From: an uncultured Lachnospiraceae bacterium
GTDB taxonomy: Bacteria; Bacillota; Clostridia; Lachnospirales; Lachnospiraceae
Reading direction: 5' to 3'
Length of the DNA stretch: 64,000 nucleotides
NCBI GenBank assembly: GCA_946623875.1
Contig: CAMORO010000003.1
Span: 1-64,000, forward strand
Part shown: one piece after another, positions 53,699 to 62,410 of the stretch
Position numbering within the stretch: the first letter of the stretch is position 1
Layout of the letters: each line of letters starts with the position of its first letter
The notes under the pieces: model-generated
What the model saw: the letters and a program-made list of their open reading frames with translations, nothing else
Databases searched by the model: none
Told to the model about the DNA's origin: nothing
Translations under genes and position numbers: made by a program

Positions 53699-54439
53699 AT
53701 GCTTAAGACATTCTCTAAGACCGACATCGGTCGCAAGAGAAAAATCAATCAGGACTGCATTTTCTCCTGTGAAGTACCGCTCGGAAATCTGCCGAACCTC
53801 TTCATTGTTGCAGACGGCATGGGCGGACACAATGCAGGTGACTATGCATCCTCATATACGGTTAAGGCTATCGAGCGCGAGGTCATGATAAATGATGACA
53901 GAGAGCCCATCAAGATAATGAAGGAAGCCATAGATTGTGCCAATACCGAGGTGTTCAGGAAGGCGGAGGCAGACAAGGACTACCGGGGAATGGGCACAAC
54001 TGCGGTTGTTGCTACAATAGTTGGTGAGACCATGTATGTTGCCAATGTGGGTGACAGCAGGCTGTACGTTATAAATGATGATATCCGGCAGATAACAAGA
54101 GATCATTCACTGGTGGAGGAAATGATCAAGCTTGGTGAGATCGACAGGGAATCTGCCAGGACGCATCCCGATAAGAACATCATAACAAGAGCGATAGGAG
54201 TAGGTCCCAAGGTGGAACCTGATTTCTTTGAGGTGGAGCTCAAAAAGGGTGATTACATTCTGATGTGTTCGGACGGACTTACGAACATGGTTGAGGATGA
54301 TGACATATGCATGATAGTCAAAGCAGGAAGGGATGTAGTCCAGATAGTAGAGGAATTGATAAGAATAGCCAATCATAACGGCGGTAAGGATAATATAGCG
54401 GTTGTAATAGTGGAACCGTTTGCAGATGAGGTGAGATAA
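53699..54439 (+). CDS. prpC: PP2C-type Ser/Thr protein phosphatase PrpC/Stp
   Basis: A 246-residue soluble phosphatase that opposes PrkC. PP2C motifs in order: RKINQDCIF, VADGMGGHNAGDYAS (metal Asp), GMGTTAVVA, NVGDSRLYV, MCSDGLTNMV and GGKDNIAVVIVE. Its stop overlaps the prkC start by one base (TAATG), implying coupled synthesis of kinase and phosphatase. GAAAGGA precedes the start. Confidence 0.94.
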   Translation: MLKTFSKTDIGRKRKINQDCIFSCEVPLGNLPNLFIVADGMGGHNAGDYASSYTVKAIEREVMINDDREPIKIMKEAIDCANTEVFRKAEADKDYRGMGTTAVVATIVGETMYVANVGDSRLYVINDDIRQITRDHSLVEEMIKLGEIDRESARTHPDKNIITRAIGVGPKVEPDFFEVELKKGDYILMCSDGLTNMVEDDDICMIVKAGRDVVQIVEELIRIANHNGGKDNIAVVIVEPFADEVR

Positions 54440-56952
54440 TGTTAAATCCGGGAACGATGCTGGGCGACCGGTACGAAATATTGGAAAAAATAGGTGCCGG
54501 CGGAATGGCCGATGTATATAAGGCAAAGGATCATAAGCTTAACAGATTTGATGCCGTAAAGGTGCTTAAGGATGAATTTGCTTCCAACAAGAGCTTCGTT
54601 AGCAAGTTCAGGGCTGAGGCACAGGCCGCAGCGGGACTTATGCATCCCAATATTGTCAATGTGTATGATGTGGGTGATGAGAACGGGCTGTATTATTTTG
54701 TAATGGAGCTTGTTGAGGGAATAACCCTTAAACGATATATAGAAAAGAAGATAAGGCTGTCGGTCAAGGAGGCTGTGAGTATTGCAATACAGGTATCCAT
54801 GGGAATTGAGAGTGCTCACAACAACGGTATCATCCACAGGGACATCAAGCCGCAGAACATAATCATATCAAAGGAAGGCAAGGTCAAGGTAGCTGACTTC
54901 GGTATAGCTCGGGCGGCAAGCTCCGATACCCAGACTTCCCACGCAATGGGCTCTGTTCACTATACATCTCCCGAACAGGCACGCGGCGGTTATTCGGATG
55001 CCAAGAGTGACATTTATTCGATAGGTATCACGATGTTTGAGATGGTAACGGGACGTGTACCCTTCGACGGGGAAACGACGGTTGCCATAGCCATCAAGCA
55101 TATACAGGAGGAGATGCCTTCTCCCAGGATCTATGTGCCCGAGATACCTGTAAGTGTGGAGCAGATCATATTCAAATGCACACAGAAGAATCCCGACAGA
55201 AGATATGCAAACGTAAGTGAGCTGATGGCAGATCTTAAGCATTCGCTCATAAGTCCGGATGAGAATTTCGTTGTAATACAGGATCCGGCAAGCTCCGAGG
55301 GAACCAAGGCTCTTACGGATGAGGACAGGCGCGAGATAAGGCAGCAGACCTCATCGAATATGTATGGTAACGAATCCTTCGAGTCAGCCTATGCCAACTA
55401 CAACCAGATGCAGCAGTACGGCGGATATGATGAGCCCCAGCAGTACGGAAGCGGACAGCAGCAGTACGGAAATAACGGCTACAATGAGCAGTACTATGAT
55501 CAGGGATACAATAACGGCGGCTACAACAACGGTATGTATTCACAGCCGTATGATCAGGGATATAATAAAGGATACGGAAATGAAGGATATCAGGGGGCTC
55601 CCGAGGAAGGCCTTGAGGACCCCTATTATGTAATGGATCCGAGGACTTCGGGTAACAGACAGATAGATTTAAGGGCTGTTTCGGATCAGGCAGACGGTTT
55701 AAGGAACAGACAGGCATCGAATGATAAGGCACAGGGGATGAAGCAGGGTAAGGCCGGTAATTCGAAGCAGAAGGGACAGGGCAGTACAGGTAAATACAGC
55801 CGCGACGACAGATATAATCAGAAAGCCGGTAACAGGAAGGGCCAGAAGAGCCGCAATGATTACCGCAGGGAACCCGAGAGGGACAATGATGTGGATCCCA
55901 AGATGGAGAAGATAATGACGGGACTTCTTATCTTCCTTGCAATTCTTCTTCTGATAGGAGCTATATTTGTAGTATCAAAGGTTATGGGAATAGGAACCGG
56001 TGACAGCGATACGGTGGAGGTTCCCGAGGGAATGACCGAGGTTCCCGATGTTGTGGGTAAGTCATTGGAGGAGGCTTCGGAGGCACTTAAGAAGGCAGGA
56101 CTTACGGCCAAGGCTTCCTATGCCGAATCAATGCTTTACGATAAGGACTTCATTGATTCACAGGATCCGGCTCCGGGTTCGATAGTTGAAGAGAATTCGG
56201 TGTTGACGCTTGTTGTGAGCAGCGGTAAGGCTGAAGGCGCCGGCGGGGCGGAAACGGGAGAAGAGGCACCGGTAGGAGGTGCGGCGGTTCCCGATGTTGT
56301 CGGAAAGAGTGAAGCAGAGGCCAGGGTTGCGGTAGAGACCGAGGGTTTTGTCTTTGCATCAGCCGAACAGCCGAGTGCCAATGTTGAGAAAGGAAATGTC
56401 ATATCGCAGAGTCCCCTCGGAGCTACCAATGCACCATTGGGAAGCACGATACAGGTATATATAAGTTCGGGAGCAAGCGAGGAAGAGGAAGAGGAGAAGA
56501 ACGGCATTGAGGTTCCCAATGTAGCCGGAAAGGATGAGGCTACCGCGAGGGCGCTGCTGATAGAAGCCGGACTTACGTGTAACAATGCTACGGAGGAAAC
56601 CAGCGACAGCGTGCCTAAGGGTAATGTAATATCGCAGACCGTTGCGGCAGGAACCAAGGTTGAAAAGGGAACCAATGTAGATATCAAGATAAGCAAGGGT
56701 CCCGCAGGCTTTACCTGCAATGCGACCATACAGTCACCGGAAGGATATCTGGAGGGATCGGAGGCTATCATAGTGCTTCTTGATGCCAACGGAGCCGAGC
56801 TTCAGAGGTTCTCGACAACATCTTTCCCGTATACGGCGGTTAAGACGGGTATTACAACAACCGAGGCCGGCGTTATAACAGTCACTTACCAGACTGTGGA
56901 CGGACAATGGCAGACATCAACACCTGCGGCTGTTGCCTTTACCAGGGAATAG
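54439..56952 (+). CDS. prkC: PASTA-domain Ser/Thr kinase PrkC
   Basis: An 837-residue membrane kinase sensing muropeptides in known homologues. The kinase domain (about 10-270) has GAGGMADVYKAKD, AVKVL (Lys), HRDIKPQN (catalytic Asp), ADFGIARA and an SPEQARGG P+1 segment. A long juxtamembrane region (about 310-490) includes some 85 residues rich in Tyr, Gly, Gln and Asn (QQYGSGQQQYGNNGY and similar), then a basic stretch. The TM helix is at about 492-512. Three PASTA repeats follow (about 533-597, 615-680, 692-753), each opening with VPDVVGK or VPNVAGK, and an extra beta-rich domain ends the protein. The Y/G/Q/N linker is unusual for PrkC. Confidence 0.94.
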   Translation: MLNPGTMLGDRYEILEKIGAGGMADVYKAKDHKLNRFDAVKVLKDEFASNKSFVSKFRAEAQAAAGLMHPNIVNVYDVGDENGLYYFVMELVEGITLKRYIEKKIRLSVKEAVSIAIQVSMGIESAHNNGIIHRDIKPQNIIISKEGKVKVADFGIARAASSDTQTSHAMGSVHYTSPEQARGGYSDAKSDIYSIGITMFEMVTGRVPFDGETTVAIAIKHIQEEMPSPRIYVPEIPVSVEQIIFKCTQKNPDRRYANVSELMADLKHSLISPDENFVVIQDPASSEGTKALTDEDRREIRQQTSSNMYGNESFESAYANYNQMQQYGGYDEPQQYGSGQQQYGNNGYNEQYYDQGYNNGGYNNGMYSQPYDQGYNKGYGNEGYQGAPEEGLEDPYYVMDPRTSGNRQIDLRAVSDQADGLRNRQASNDKAQGMKQGKAGNSKQKGQGSTGKYSRDDRYNQKAGNRKGQKSRNDYRREPERDNDVDPKMEKIMTGLLIFLAILLLIGAIFVVSKVMGIGTGDSDTVEVPEGMTEVPDVVGKSLEEASEALKKAGLTAKASYAESMLYDKDFIDSQDPAPGSIVEENSVLTLVVSSGKAEGAGGAETGEEAPVGGAAVPDVVGKSEAEARVAVETEGFVFASAEQPSANVEKGNVISQSPLGATNAPLGSTIQVYISSGASEEEEEEKNGIEVPNVAGKDEATARALLIEAGLTCNNATEETSDSVPKGNVISQTVAAGTKVEKGTNVDIKISKGPAGFTCNATIQSPEGYLEGSEAIIVLLDANGAELQRFSTTSFPYTAVKTGITTTEAGVITVTYQTVDGQWQTSTPAAVAFTRE

Positions 56953-56955
56953 TAT

Positions 56956-57834
56956 ATGCAGGGACGTATAGTAAAGGGAATTGCGGGCTTCTATTATGTA
57001 TATGCCGAAGACAGAAGTATATATGAGTGCAAGGCCAAGGGTATATTCCGCAAGGATAAGAGGAAACCGATGGTCGGCGACAGGGTTCTGCTTGATGTCC
57101 TTGACGCAGAGGAACTGACCGGAAACATTACAGAGCTTGAGCCAAGGGACAACGAGCTGATAAGGCCGATGGTTGCCAATGTCGATCAGGCACTGATAGT
57201 ATTTGCGCTGACAGATCCCGATCCGGATTACCTGCTGCTTGATAAGCTTCTTCTTCAATACAGGATGCAGGATCTTCCGGTTATCATCTGCTTTAATAAG
57301 GAAGATCTTGGCAAAGAAGGTGTTCAGAACATGATCGCGGACATCTACAGGGACTGCGGTTCAAGGGTATTGTTTACCTGTGCCGTAACCGGAGAGGGCA
57401 TAGATGAACTGAAGGAGCAGCTTAAAGGGAAGCTTAGTTTTGTTGCGGGTCCTTCGGGGGTCGGTAAGTCATCCCTGATAAACATGCTTCAGGACAGCGT
57501 CAGCATAAAAACAGGAAATATAAGCAGAAAGCTTAAAAGGGGGAAACATACAACCAGGCATTCGGAGATCATTCCCATAGAGGATACAACATTTATAATG
57601 GATACGCCGGGCTTCAGCAAGATGGATGTGTTCATAAAGGATGAATGGGAGCTTAAGGATTATTACAATGAGTTCTTTCCCTATGAGAACTGCAGATTCA
57701 AGCCGTGCTCACATACACACGAGCCTGACTGCGGTGTAAAGGAAGCACTTGACAGAGGACAGATATCAAGGATCAGATACGACAATTATTCGCTGATTTT
57801 TTCGGAGCTTAAGGAAACACATAAAAAGTATTAA
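56956..57834 (+). CDS. rsgA: Ribosome small-subunit biogenesis GTPase
   Basis: A 292-residue circularly permuted GTPase. An OB fold (about 1-70) precedes FNKEDLG (G4), GPSGVGKSSLINML (G1, about 165), HTTRHSE (G2) and DTPGF (G3). The C-terminal zinc motif is CRFKPCSHTHEPDCGV. It assists 30S maturation. It starts 3 bp after the prkC stop. Confidence 0.95.
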   Translation: MQGRIVKGIAGFYYVYAEDRSIYECKAKGIFRKDKRKPMVGDRVLLDVLDAEELTGNITELEPRDNELIRPMVANVDQALIVFALTDPDPDYLLLDKLLLQYRMQDLPVIICFNKEDLGKEGVQNMIADIYRDCGSRVLFTCAVTGEGIDELKEQLKGKLSFVAGPSGVGKSSLINMLQDSVSIKTGNISRKLKRGKHTTRHSEIIPIEDTTFIMDTPGFSKMDVFIKDEWELKDYYNEFFPYENCRFKPCSHTHEPDCGVKEALDRGQISRIRYDNYSLIFSELKETHKKY

Positions 57835-57844
57835 AGGAGCCGTT

Positions 57845-58525
57845 ATGTTTCAGATTTCACCATCCATACTTGCTGCCGATTTTGCATGTCTCGGTGATTA
57901 TATGAGAAAGGCGGATATGGCCGGAGCCGATATGTTCCATGTGGATGTAATGGACGGGATGTTCGTACCAAATATTTCATTTGGGATACCCATTATGGAA
58001 TCGGTTAAAAAGATCACTCACAAGCCGCTTGACGTGCATCTGATGATCGTTCAGCCGGAGCGTTATATCCGTGAGTTCGCAAGAGTAGGTGCTGATATAA
58101 TCACTGTCCACTATGAGGCATGCGATGATGTTAACGTTGCTGCGGCACTTATCCATGAATCGGGCTGTAAGGCGGGACTTGCAATTAAGCCCGGTACCGA
58201 AACCTCGGTGCTTGAACCGTATCTTGAGCAGTTTGACATGTTCCTTATAATGACTGTGGAACCCGGTTTCGGCGGACAGAAGTATATGAGGAAGTGTACC
58301 AAGAAGCTTACTCTTTTGAGAGAGATGCTCAATGAATACGATCTTGATACGGATATTGAGGTTGACGGCGGGATTACAAGGGAAAACATCCGTACCGTTC
58401 TTGATGCCGGAGCAAATGTTATAGTTATGGGTTCGTCTGTATTCAAGGGTGATATTGAGGATAACATGAAGTATTACCGGGAGTTCTTTGAGAATTACGT
58501 TCCCGGGGATCCGTCCGTAGGATAG
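57845..58525 (+). CDS. rpe: Ribulose-phosphate 3-epimerase
   Basis: A 226-residue TIM-barrel enzyme interconverting ribulose 5-phosphate and xylulose 5-phosphate. SPSILAADFACLG, FHVDVMDGMFVPNISFG (metal His/Asp), DVHLMIVQPE, MTVEPGFGGQKYM and EVDGGI are all conserved. AAAGGAG precedes the start. It also serves pentose use, which suits a xylan degrader. Confidence 0.95.
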   Translation: MFQISPSILAADFACLGDYMRKADMAGADMFHVDVMDGMFVPNISFGIPIMESVKKITHKPLDVHLMIVQPERYIREFARVGADIITVHYEACDDVNVAAALIHESGCKAGLAIKPGTETSVLEPYLEQFDMFLIMTVEPGFGGQKYMRKCTKKLTLLREMLNEYDLDTDIEVDGGITRENIRTVLDAGANVIVMGSSVFKGDIEDNMKYYREFFENYVPGDPSVG

Positions 58526-58576
58526 AATAGCAGGCGGCTCATGATAAGGAAGCAGTAAAAGATAAGGAATTAAGGG

Positions 58577-59509
58577 ATGAAGAAATACATAAAGATCGCA
58601 AGACCCGATCACTGGGTAAAGAACGCATTTATACTGCCGGGCGTTGTGCTGGCGGTACTTATGACAAAGCCTGCGTTCTCGCCGGAATATATTTGGAAGT
58701 TTATACTGGGCTTTTTCTCAACATGTTTTATCGCAAGCGCCAACTATGTGATCAACGAATGGCTGGATGCTGAATTCGACAAATTTCACCCCACAAAGAA
58801 AAACAGACCTGTGGTTTCGGAGAATATGAAGTTCTCTCTGGTCATGCTTGAATATGCTGTCTGTATCGTCATAGGTATAGCCCTGGCATTTCCCATTAAC
58901 AGGCCTTTTCTTTTAGTGGAGATATGGCTTCTTGTTATGGGTGTCATTTATAATGTTAAGCCTGTACGAAGTAAGGATATACCGTATCTTGATGTTCTGA
59001 GCGAATCGATCAACAACATGATAAGGCTTCTTATAGGATGGTTTATAATCGATTCCCGGTATCAGCCGCCAAGCTCCATTCTTATAGGATACTGGTTTGC
59101 GGGAGCCTTCCTCATGGCTACTAAGCGTTTTGCCGAATACAGGATGATCGGAGATCCCGAGAGGGCAGGACTTTACAGGAAATCATTCAGGCATTACACC
59201 GAGAACTCACTTCTTGTTTCAACCTTCTTCTATGCAATGACGGCAACCTTCTTCATAGGTATCTTTATGGTGAAGTACCGTATCGAATATCTGCTTGCAA
59301 TGCCGCTGGTGTTCGGTCTGTTCTGCTTCTATCTGTGGATAAGCTTTAAGCCCGATTCGGCGGTGCAGAAGCCTGAGAAGCTGTACAGAGAAAAGAAGCT
59401 GCTCGCTTACATCGCTGTTATGTGCGTGGTGCTGGTTGTTCTGTCATTTGTTGATCTTGAGTTCCTTAACTTCTGGATGGATCCTTTCCTTCTTCCGGCA
59501 GGTGTATGA
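58577..59509 (+). CDS. UbiA-family prenyltransferase (decaprenyl-phosphate phosphoribosyltransferase-like)
   Basis: A 310-residue integral membrane protein with about eight helices. The two polyprenyl-phosphate/metal motifs are NEWLDAEFDKFHPTKKNRP (about 55-75) and a weaker second Asp motif near YLDVLSESINNMIRL. IARPDHWVKNAFILPG at the N-terminus resembles the group that moves phosphoribose to polyprenyl phosphate (first step to decaprenyl-phospho-arabinose in actinobacteria) more than quinone-type enzymes. The HAD phosphatase gene starts 2 bp later and could remove the 5-phosphate from such a product. Exact substrate is inferred. Confidence 0.75.
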   Translation: MKKYIKIARPDHWVKNAFILPGVVLAVLMTKPAFSPEYIWKFILGFFSTCFIASANYVINEWLDAEFDKFHPTKKNRPVVSENMKFSLVMLEYAVCIVIGIALAFPINRPFLLVEIWLLVMGVIYNVKPVRSKDIPYLDVLSESINNMIRLLIGWFIIDSRYQPPSSILIGYWFAGAFLMATKRFAEYRMIGDPERAGLYRKSFRHYTENSLLVSTFFYAMTATFFIGIFMVKYRIEYLLAMPLVFGLFCFYLWISFKPDSAVQKPEKLYREKKLLAYIAVMCVVLVVLSFVDLEFLNFWMDPFLLPAGV

Positions 59510-59510
59510 A

Positions 59511-60221
59511 ATGAATGGCAATAAGGTGATGAACAGGAAATTAAATGAATATAAGGCATTGGTCTTTGATCTTGACGGAACGCTTTATTATCAGAGACAG
59601 CTTCGACTTAAAATGGCATGGATGTTGGGAGGTTACTATCTGTGCCATTTTTGGCGTATTAAAGAGCTGCTTGTGATAAAGAGGTTCAGGGAGATAAGGG
59701 AACACTGGGATGAGCTGTCCGAAGTATCGGACAACACCGCACATGATCCCGGTGAGGGCAAGTCCCTGGAAGAGATCCAGTACGCTTACGTTGCCGGGGT
59801 AATGAACTGTTCGCCCCAAATGGTCAGAAACACCGTTGAAACGTGGATGTATGAAAAGCCTCTTAAAGCGGTGCATGATACAAGGGATGAGGAACTTCTT
59901 GAGATCATCAGAGCCGGAAGGGCTGCAGGACAAAAGATCATCATCTGGTCGGACTACCCCATTGAAGACAAGCTCCGTTCACTGGGGATTGAAGCGGACG
60001 GCATGTATGCCGCAACTGATGAAAGGATAGGCGTGCTTAAGCCGGATCCCAGAGGACTTGAACTTATCATGGATGATTACGGACTTGGGGCGGATGAGAT
60101 CCTTGTGATAGGCGACAGGATGGAGAAGGATGCGGAGGCTGCCGTAAGGGCAGGCTGTGACAGGGTGGTGCTGCCAAAGGATAAAAAAGGCAGAGGAATA
60201 TTATATAAGAGCTTACTGTAA
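59511..60221 (+). CDS. HAD-superfamily phosphatase paired with the UbiA-type enzyme
   Basis: A 236-residue haloacid-dehalogenase-type hydrolase. Motif I is FDLDGTLYY (nucleophile Asp), motif II lies near IIWSDYPIEDK, motif III is KPDPRG, and motif IV is VIGDRMEKDAEAA. A helical cap of about 90 residues follows motif I. The ATG at 59511 is 2 bp after the upstream stop with AGGTG before it; a longer frame from 59436 would overlap the UbiA gene. Substrate may be the phosphorylated lipid made by the neighbour, or a small sugar phosphate. A T-rich region after the stop (60222-60240) with a short hairpin may end the transcript. Confidence 0.75.
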   Translation: MNGNKVMNRKLNEYKALVFDLDGTLYYQRQLRLKMAWMLGGYYLCHFWRIKELLVIKRFREIREHWDELSEVSDNTAHDPGEGKSLEEIQYAYVAGVMNCSPQMVRNTVETWMYEKPLKAVHDTRDEELLEIIRAGRAAGQKIIIWSDYPIEDKLRSLGIEADGMYAATDERIGVLKPDPRGLELIMDDYGLGADEILVIGDRMEKDAEAAVRAGCDRVVLPKDKKGRGILYKSLL

Positions 60222-60317
60222 GGTAATTTTTGTTTTTTTTGTCATGTCCTTCGTCTGAATTGTCATAGTTTTCTCTGAAAGTTTTAAAATGTTTGTGCAA
60301 TTTTACATAAATTGTGT

Positions 60318-60323
60318 TATAAT
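60318..60323 (+). promoter_or_regulatory. -10 element of the phosphoribosyltransferase gene
   Basis: A perfect TATAAT about 107 bp before the start at 60430. The -35 is uncertain (GTGCAA at 17 bp or TTGTGC at 19 bp). The long leader between them shows no clear structure. Confidence 0.45.
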
Positions 60324-60429
60324 TTGAGTAACTGTTCAGAACTTATGAATAGTTACAAATTTTAAAGGTATGGTGAACGGAATCATTTATTTCTTTTACT
60401 ATGCCGGAATAATTTCATAAGGGGGTCTT

Positions 60430-61068
60430 ATGCAGGACTACAAGAAGATTGACTATTCAAAAAACAAGGACGTTGTGCTCCGATATATTCCGGGACATTT
60501 TATCACGCCGAATTCTCATGTTAATTATTACATGGATCTGACAGACATGAAGTCACGCCAGCGTGAGGCAAGAGCAACAGGAGAGGAAATGGCTGATATG
60601 TATTTATCTTCCGATGTTATTGACACGATCCTGTGTCTTAACGGTATGGAGGTAGTCGGTTCATATCTTGCCAACAAGCTGACGAAGGCCGGGATCATAT
60701 CGGCTAACAGACATCAGACAATGTACATAACCACGCCCGAGTACAATGCCAGCGGTCAGATGATGTTCCGCGAGAACAATCGTCATATGATCAAGGGCAA
60801 GAAGGTATTGGTAATAATCGATACCGCCACTACCGGTGACACATTGAGAAGTGCTGTGAATTCCGTCAGCTTCTATGGCGGGCAGGTTATCGGCATTTCG
60901 GCTATTTTTTCAGTGGCTATCCAGGGTGAGGGTGTTCAGATAAGATCACTGTATTCGACAAGGGATCTTACGGACTATATGAGCTATTCCATGGATGCCT
61001 GTCCGCTGTGCAAGGCAGGAACGCCTGTGGATGCCATATGTAACGGTTTTGGTTATTCAACACTGTAG
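60430..61068 (+). CDS. Phosphoribosyltransferase-domain protein
   Basis: A 212-residue soluble protein with a type I phosphoribosyltransferase fold. The PRPP-binding motif reads VLVIIDTATTGDTL (about 138-151), with the paired acidic residues reduced to one Asp. The N-terminal hood is unlike PyrE, Apt or Hpt that can be recognised. The C-terminus carries CPLCKAGTPVDAICNGFG, three cysteines possibly binding metal. It could be an orotate-type enzyme or a regulatory relative. GGGGG lies before the start. It stands between a HAD gene and fliW with no pyrimidine gene nearby, so a role in nucleotide synthesis is not supported by context. Confidence 0.65.
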   Translation: MQDYKKIDYSKNKDVVLRYIPGHFITPNSHVNYYMDLTDMKSRQREARATGEEMADMYLSSDVIDTILCLNGMEVVGSYLANKLTKAGIISANRHQTMYITTPEYNASGQMMFRENNRHMIKGKKVLVIIDTATTGDTLRSAVNSVSFYGGQVIGISAIFSVAIQGEGVQIRSLYSTRDLTDYMSYSMDACPLCKAGTPVDAICNGFGYSTL

Positions 61069-61092
61069 GAGGATGTAAGGAAGGAGAGGGTT

Positions 61093-61539
61093 ATGGAATT
61101 TACGACGAAATTATTTGGGACTATTGATGTGGATGACAGTAAGGTTGTTGAATTTCCGGATGGGATTCTTGGTTTCCCCGAGCTTAAGAAGTTCGCGCTC
61201 ATGTATGACAATGAGAAGAATACGGCAGGCGGCCTCAACTTTATGGTTTCTCTGGATGAGACGGCATTTATGATGCCTGTGGTACCGGCACTTGTTGTAG
61301 AACCCGGTTATTCACCCAGATTTACCGATGATATTGAAGCTGTTATCGACAAGCTTACGGAAGACAATGCACTTGTTCTGGTAACAATGACTATTCCTTC
61401 CGATGTCACCAGGATGACGGTTAATCTGAACGCTCCGATAGTTATCAACACGGAGTCAAAGAAAGGAATCCAGTCTGTTGTTGCCAATGATGAATATGAT
61501 GTTAAATATCCTATTTATGATAAGCTTAAAAAGGATTGA
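61093..61539 (+). CDS. fliW: Flagellar assembly factor FliW
   Basis: A 148-residue beta-rich protein that binds flagellin and antagonises CsrA. Family features are VVEFPDGILGFPELKKFAL near the N-terminus, LNFMVSLDETAFMMPVV, VLVTMTIPSD and VNLNAPIVINTESKKGIQ. csrA normally follows fliW in Clostridia but is absent here; a Suf-type gene comes next. Along with FliB it suggests a flagellated host. GGAGAGG lies before the start. Confidence 0.85.
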   Translation: MEFTTKLFGTIDVDDSKVVEFPDGILGFPELKKFALMYDNEKNTAGGLNFMVSLDETAFMMPVVPALVVEPGYSPRFTDDIEAVIDKLTEDNALVLVTMTIPSDVTRMTVNLNAPIVINTESKKGIQSVVANDEYDVKYPIYDKLKKD

Positions 61540-61571
61540 TCGGGGGCAATCCGGTAAGATCTGATTATCCG

Positions 61572-61610
61572 GCGCTTCAACATCTGTTTAGCAGACAGTT
61601 GTTGAAGCGC
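61572..61610 (+). other. Strong hairpin between fliW and sufC
   Basis: GCGCTTCAAC and GTTGAAGCGC form a perfect 10-bp stem with an inner TCTG/CAGA pair. No T run follows, so it is not an ordinary terminator. It lies 47 bp before sufC and could be an mRNA structure or a binding site controlling Fe-S assembly. Confidence 0.5.
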
Positions 61611-61657
61611 AAATAGTCTATCGGGAAATACAGGGGAAGATTAAAGGAGTACCTGAA

Positions 61658-62410
61658 ATGCTTGAACTTAGGAATGTTTCATTCGGTGTTGAGGATGAAG
61701 GAGAAAAGAAAGAGATCATAAGAGATATAAGCCTGACGGTTCCGGATGGAGCGCTTACGGTTATCACGGGTCCGAACGGAGGAGGCAAGTCGACGCTTGC
61801 AAGGCTGATCGCGGGAATAGAGAGGCCGCACAGTGGGCAGATATTTCTTGACGGGCAGGATATTACCGATATGTCCATTACAGACAGGGCAAGGAACGGA
61901 ATAGGTTTTGCTTTTCAGCAGCCTGTCAGGTTCAAGGGAATAGAGGTATTTGATCTTATAAGGCTTGCCGTCGGAAGGAAAATATCCGCAGCGGATGCTT
62001 GTGAGTATCTGTCGGCTGTCGGGCTGTGTGCAAGGGATTATATAAGGCGTGAGGTCAATTCGAGTCTTTCGGGAGGAGAGCTTAAGAGGATAGAGATAGC
62101 CACTGTGCTTGCCAAGTCCCCGAGGCTGTCCGTATTCGATGAACCCGAAGCGGGAATAGATCTATGGAGCTTCAGGAACCTGATCGAGGTATTTGAGGGT
62201 ATGAGAAGAGATATAAAGAACAGCTCAATACTCATAATATCCCATCAGGAGCGTATCCTTAACATCGCTGACGAGATCATGGTGATAAAGGACGGACGTC
62301 TTGTAAACAGGGGAACAAAGGATGAGGTCCTGCCTCTCCTTATGAGTACGGAATCTGCAGTAAGGGAATGTACCGGGATCAACAGAAGGGAGACGGCCGC
62401 AAATGCTTGA
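61658..62410 (+). CDS. sufC: Fe-S cluster assembly ATPase SufC
   Basis: A 250-residue soluble ABC ATPase. Walker A is GPNGGGKSTLARLIAG, signature SLSGGELKRIEIATVLA, and Walker B VFDEPEAGIDLWSF. The EAGID/W form and cytosolic setting separate SufC from transporters. It drives conformational change in its scaffold partner, the next gene, which it overlaps by 8 bp. No sufS, sufU or second scaffold gene is present. Confidence 0.9.
   Translation: MLELRNVSFGVEDEGEKKEIIRDISLTVPDGALTVITGPNGGGKSTLARLIAGIERPHSGQIFLDGQDITDMSITDRARNGIGFAFQQPVRFKGIEVFDLIRLAVGRKISAADACEYLSAVGLCARDYIRREVNSSLSGGELKRIEIATVLAKSPRLSVFDEPEAGIDLWSFRNLIEVFEGMRRDIKNSSILIISHQERILNIADEIMVIKDGRLVNRGTKDEVLPLLMSTESAVRECTGINRRETAANA

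Noticed and set aside
55400-55620. Short repeated motifs (CAGTACGGAA and similar) that could suggest a repeat array
   Set aside because: They are in frame inside prkC and encode the Tyr/Gly/Gln/Asn-rich linker. Spacing is irregular, so this is not a CRISPR array.
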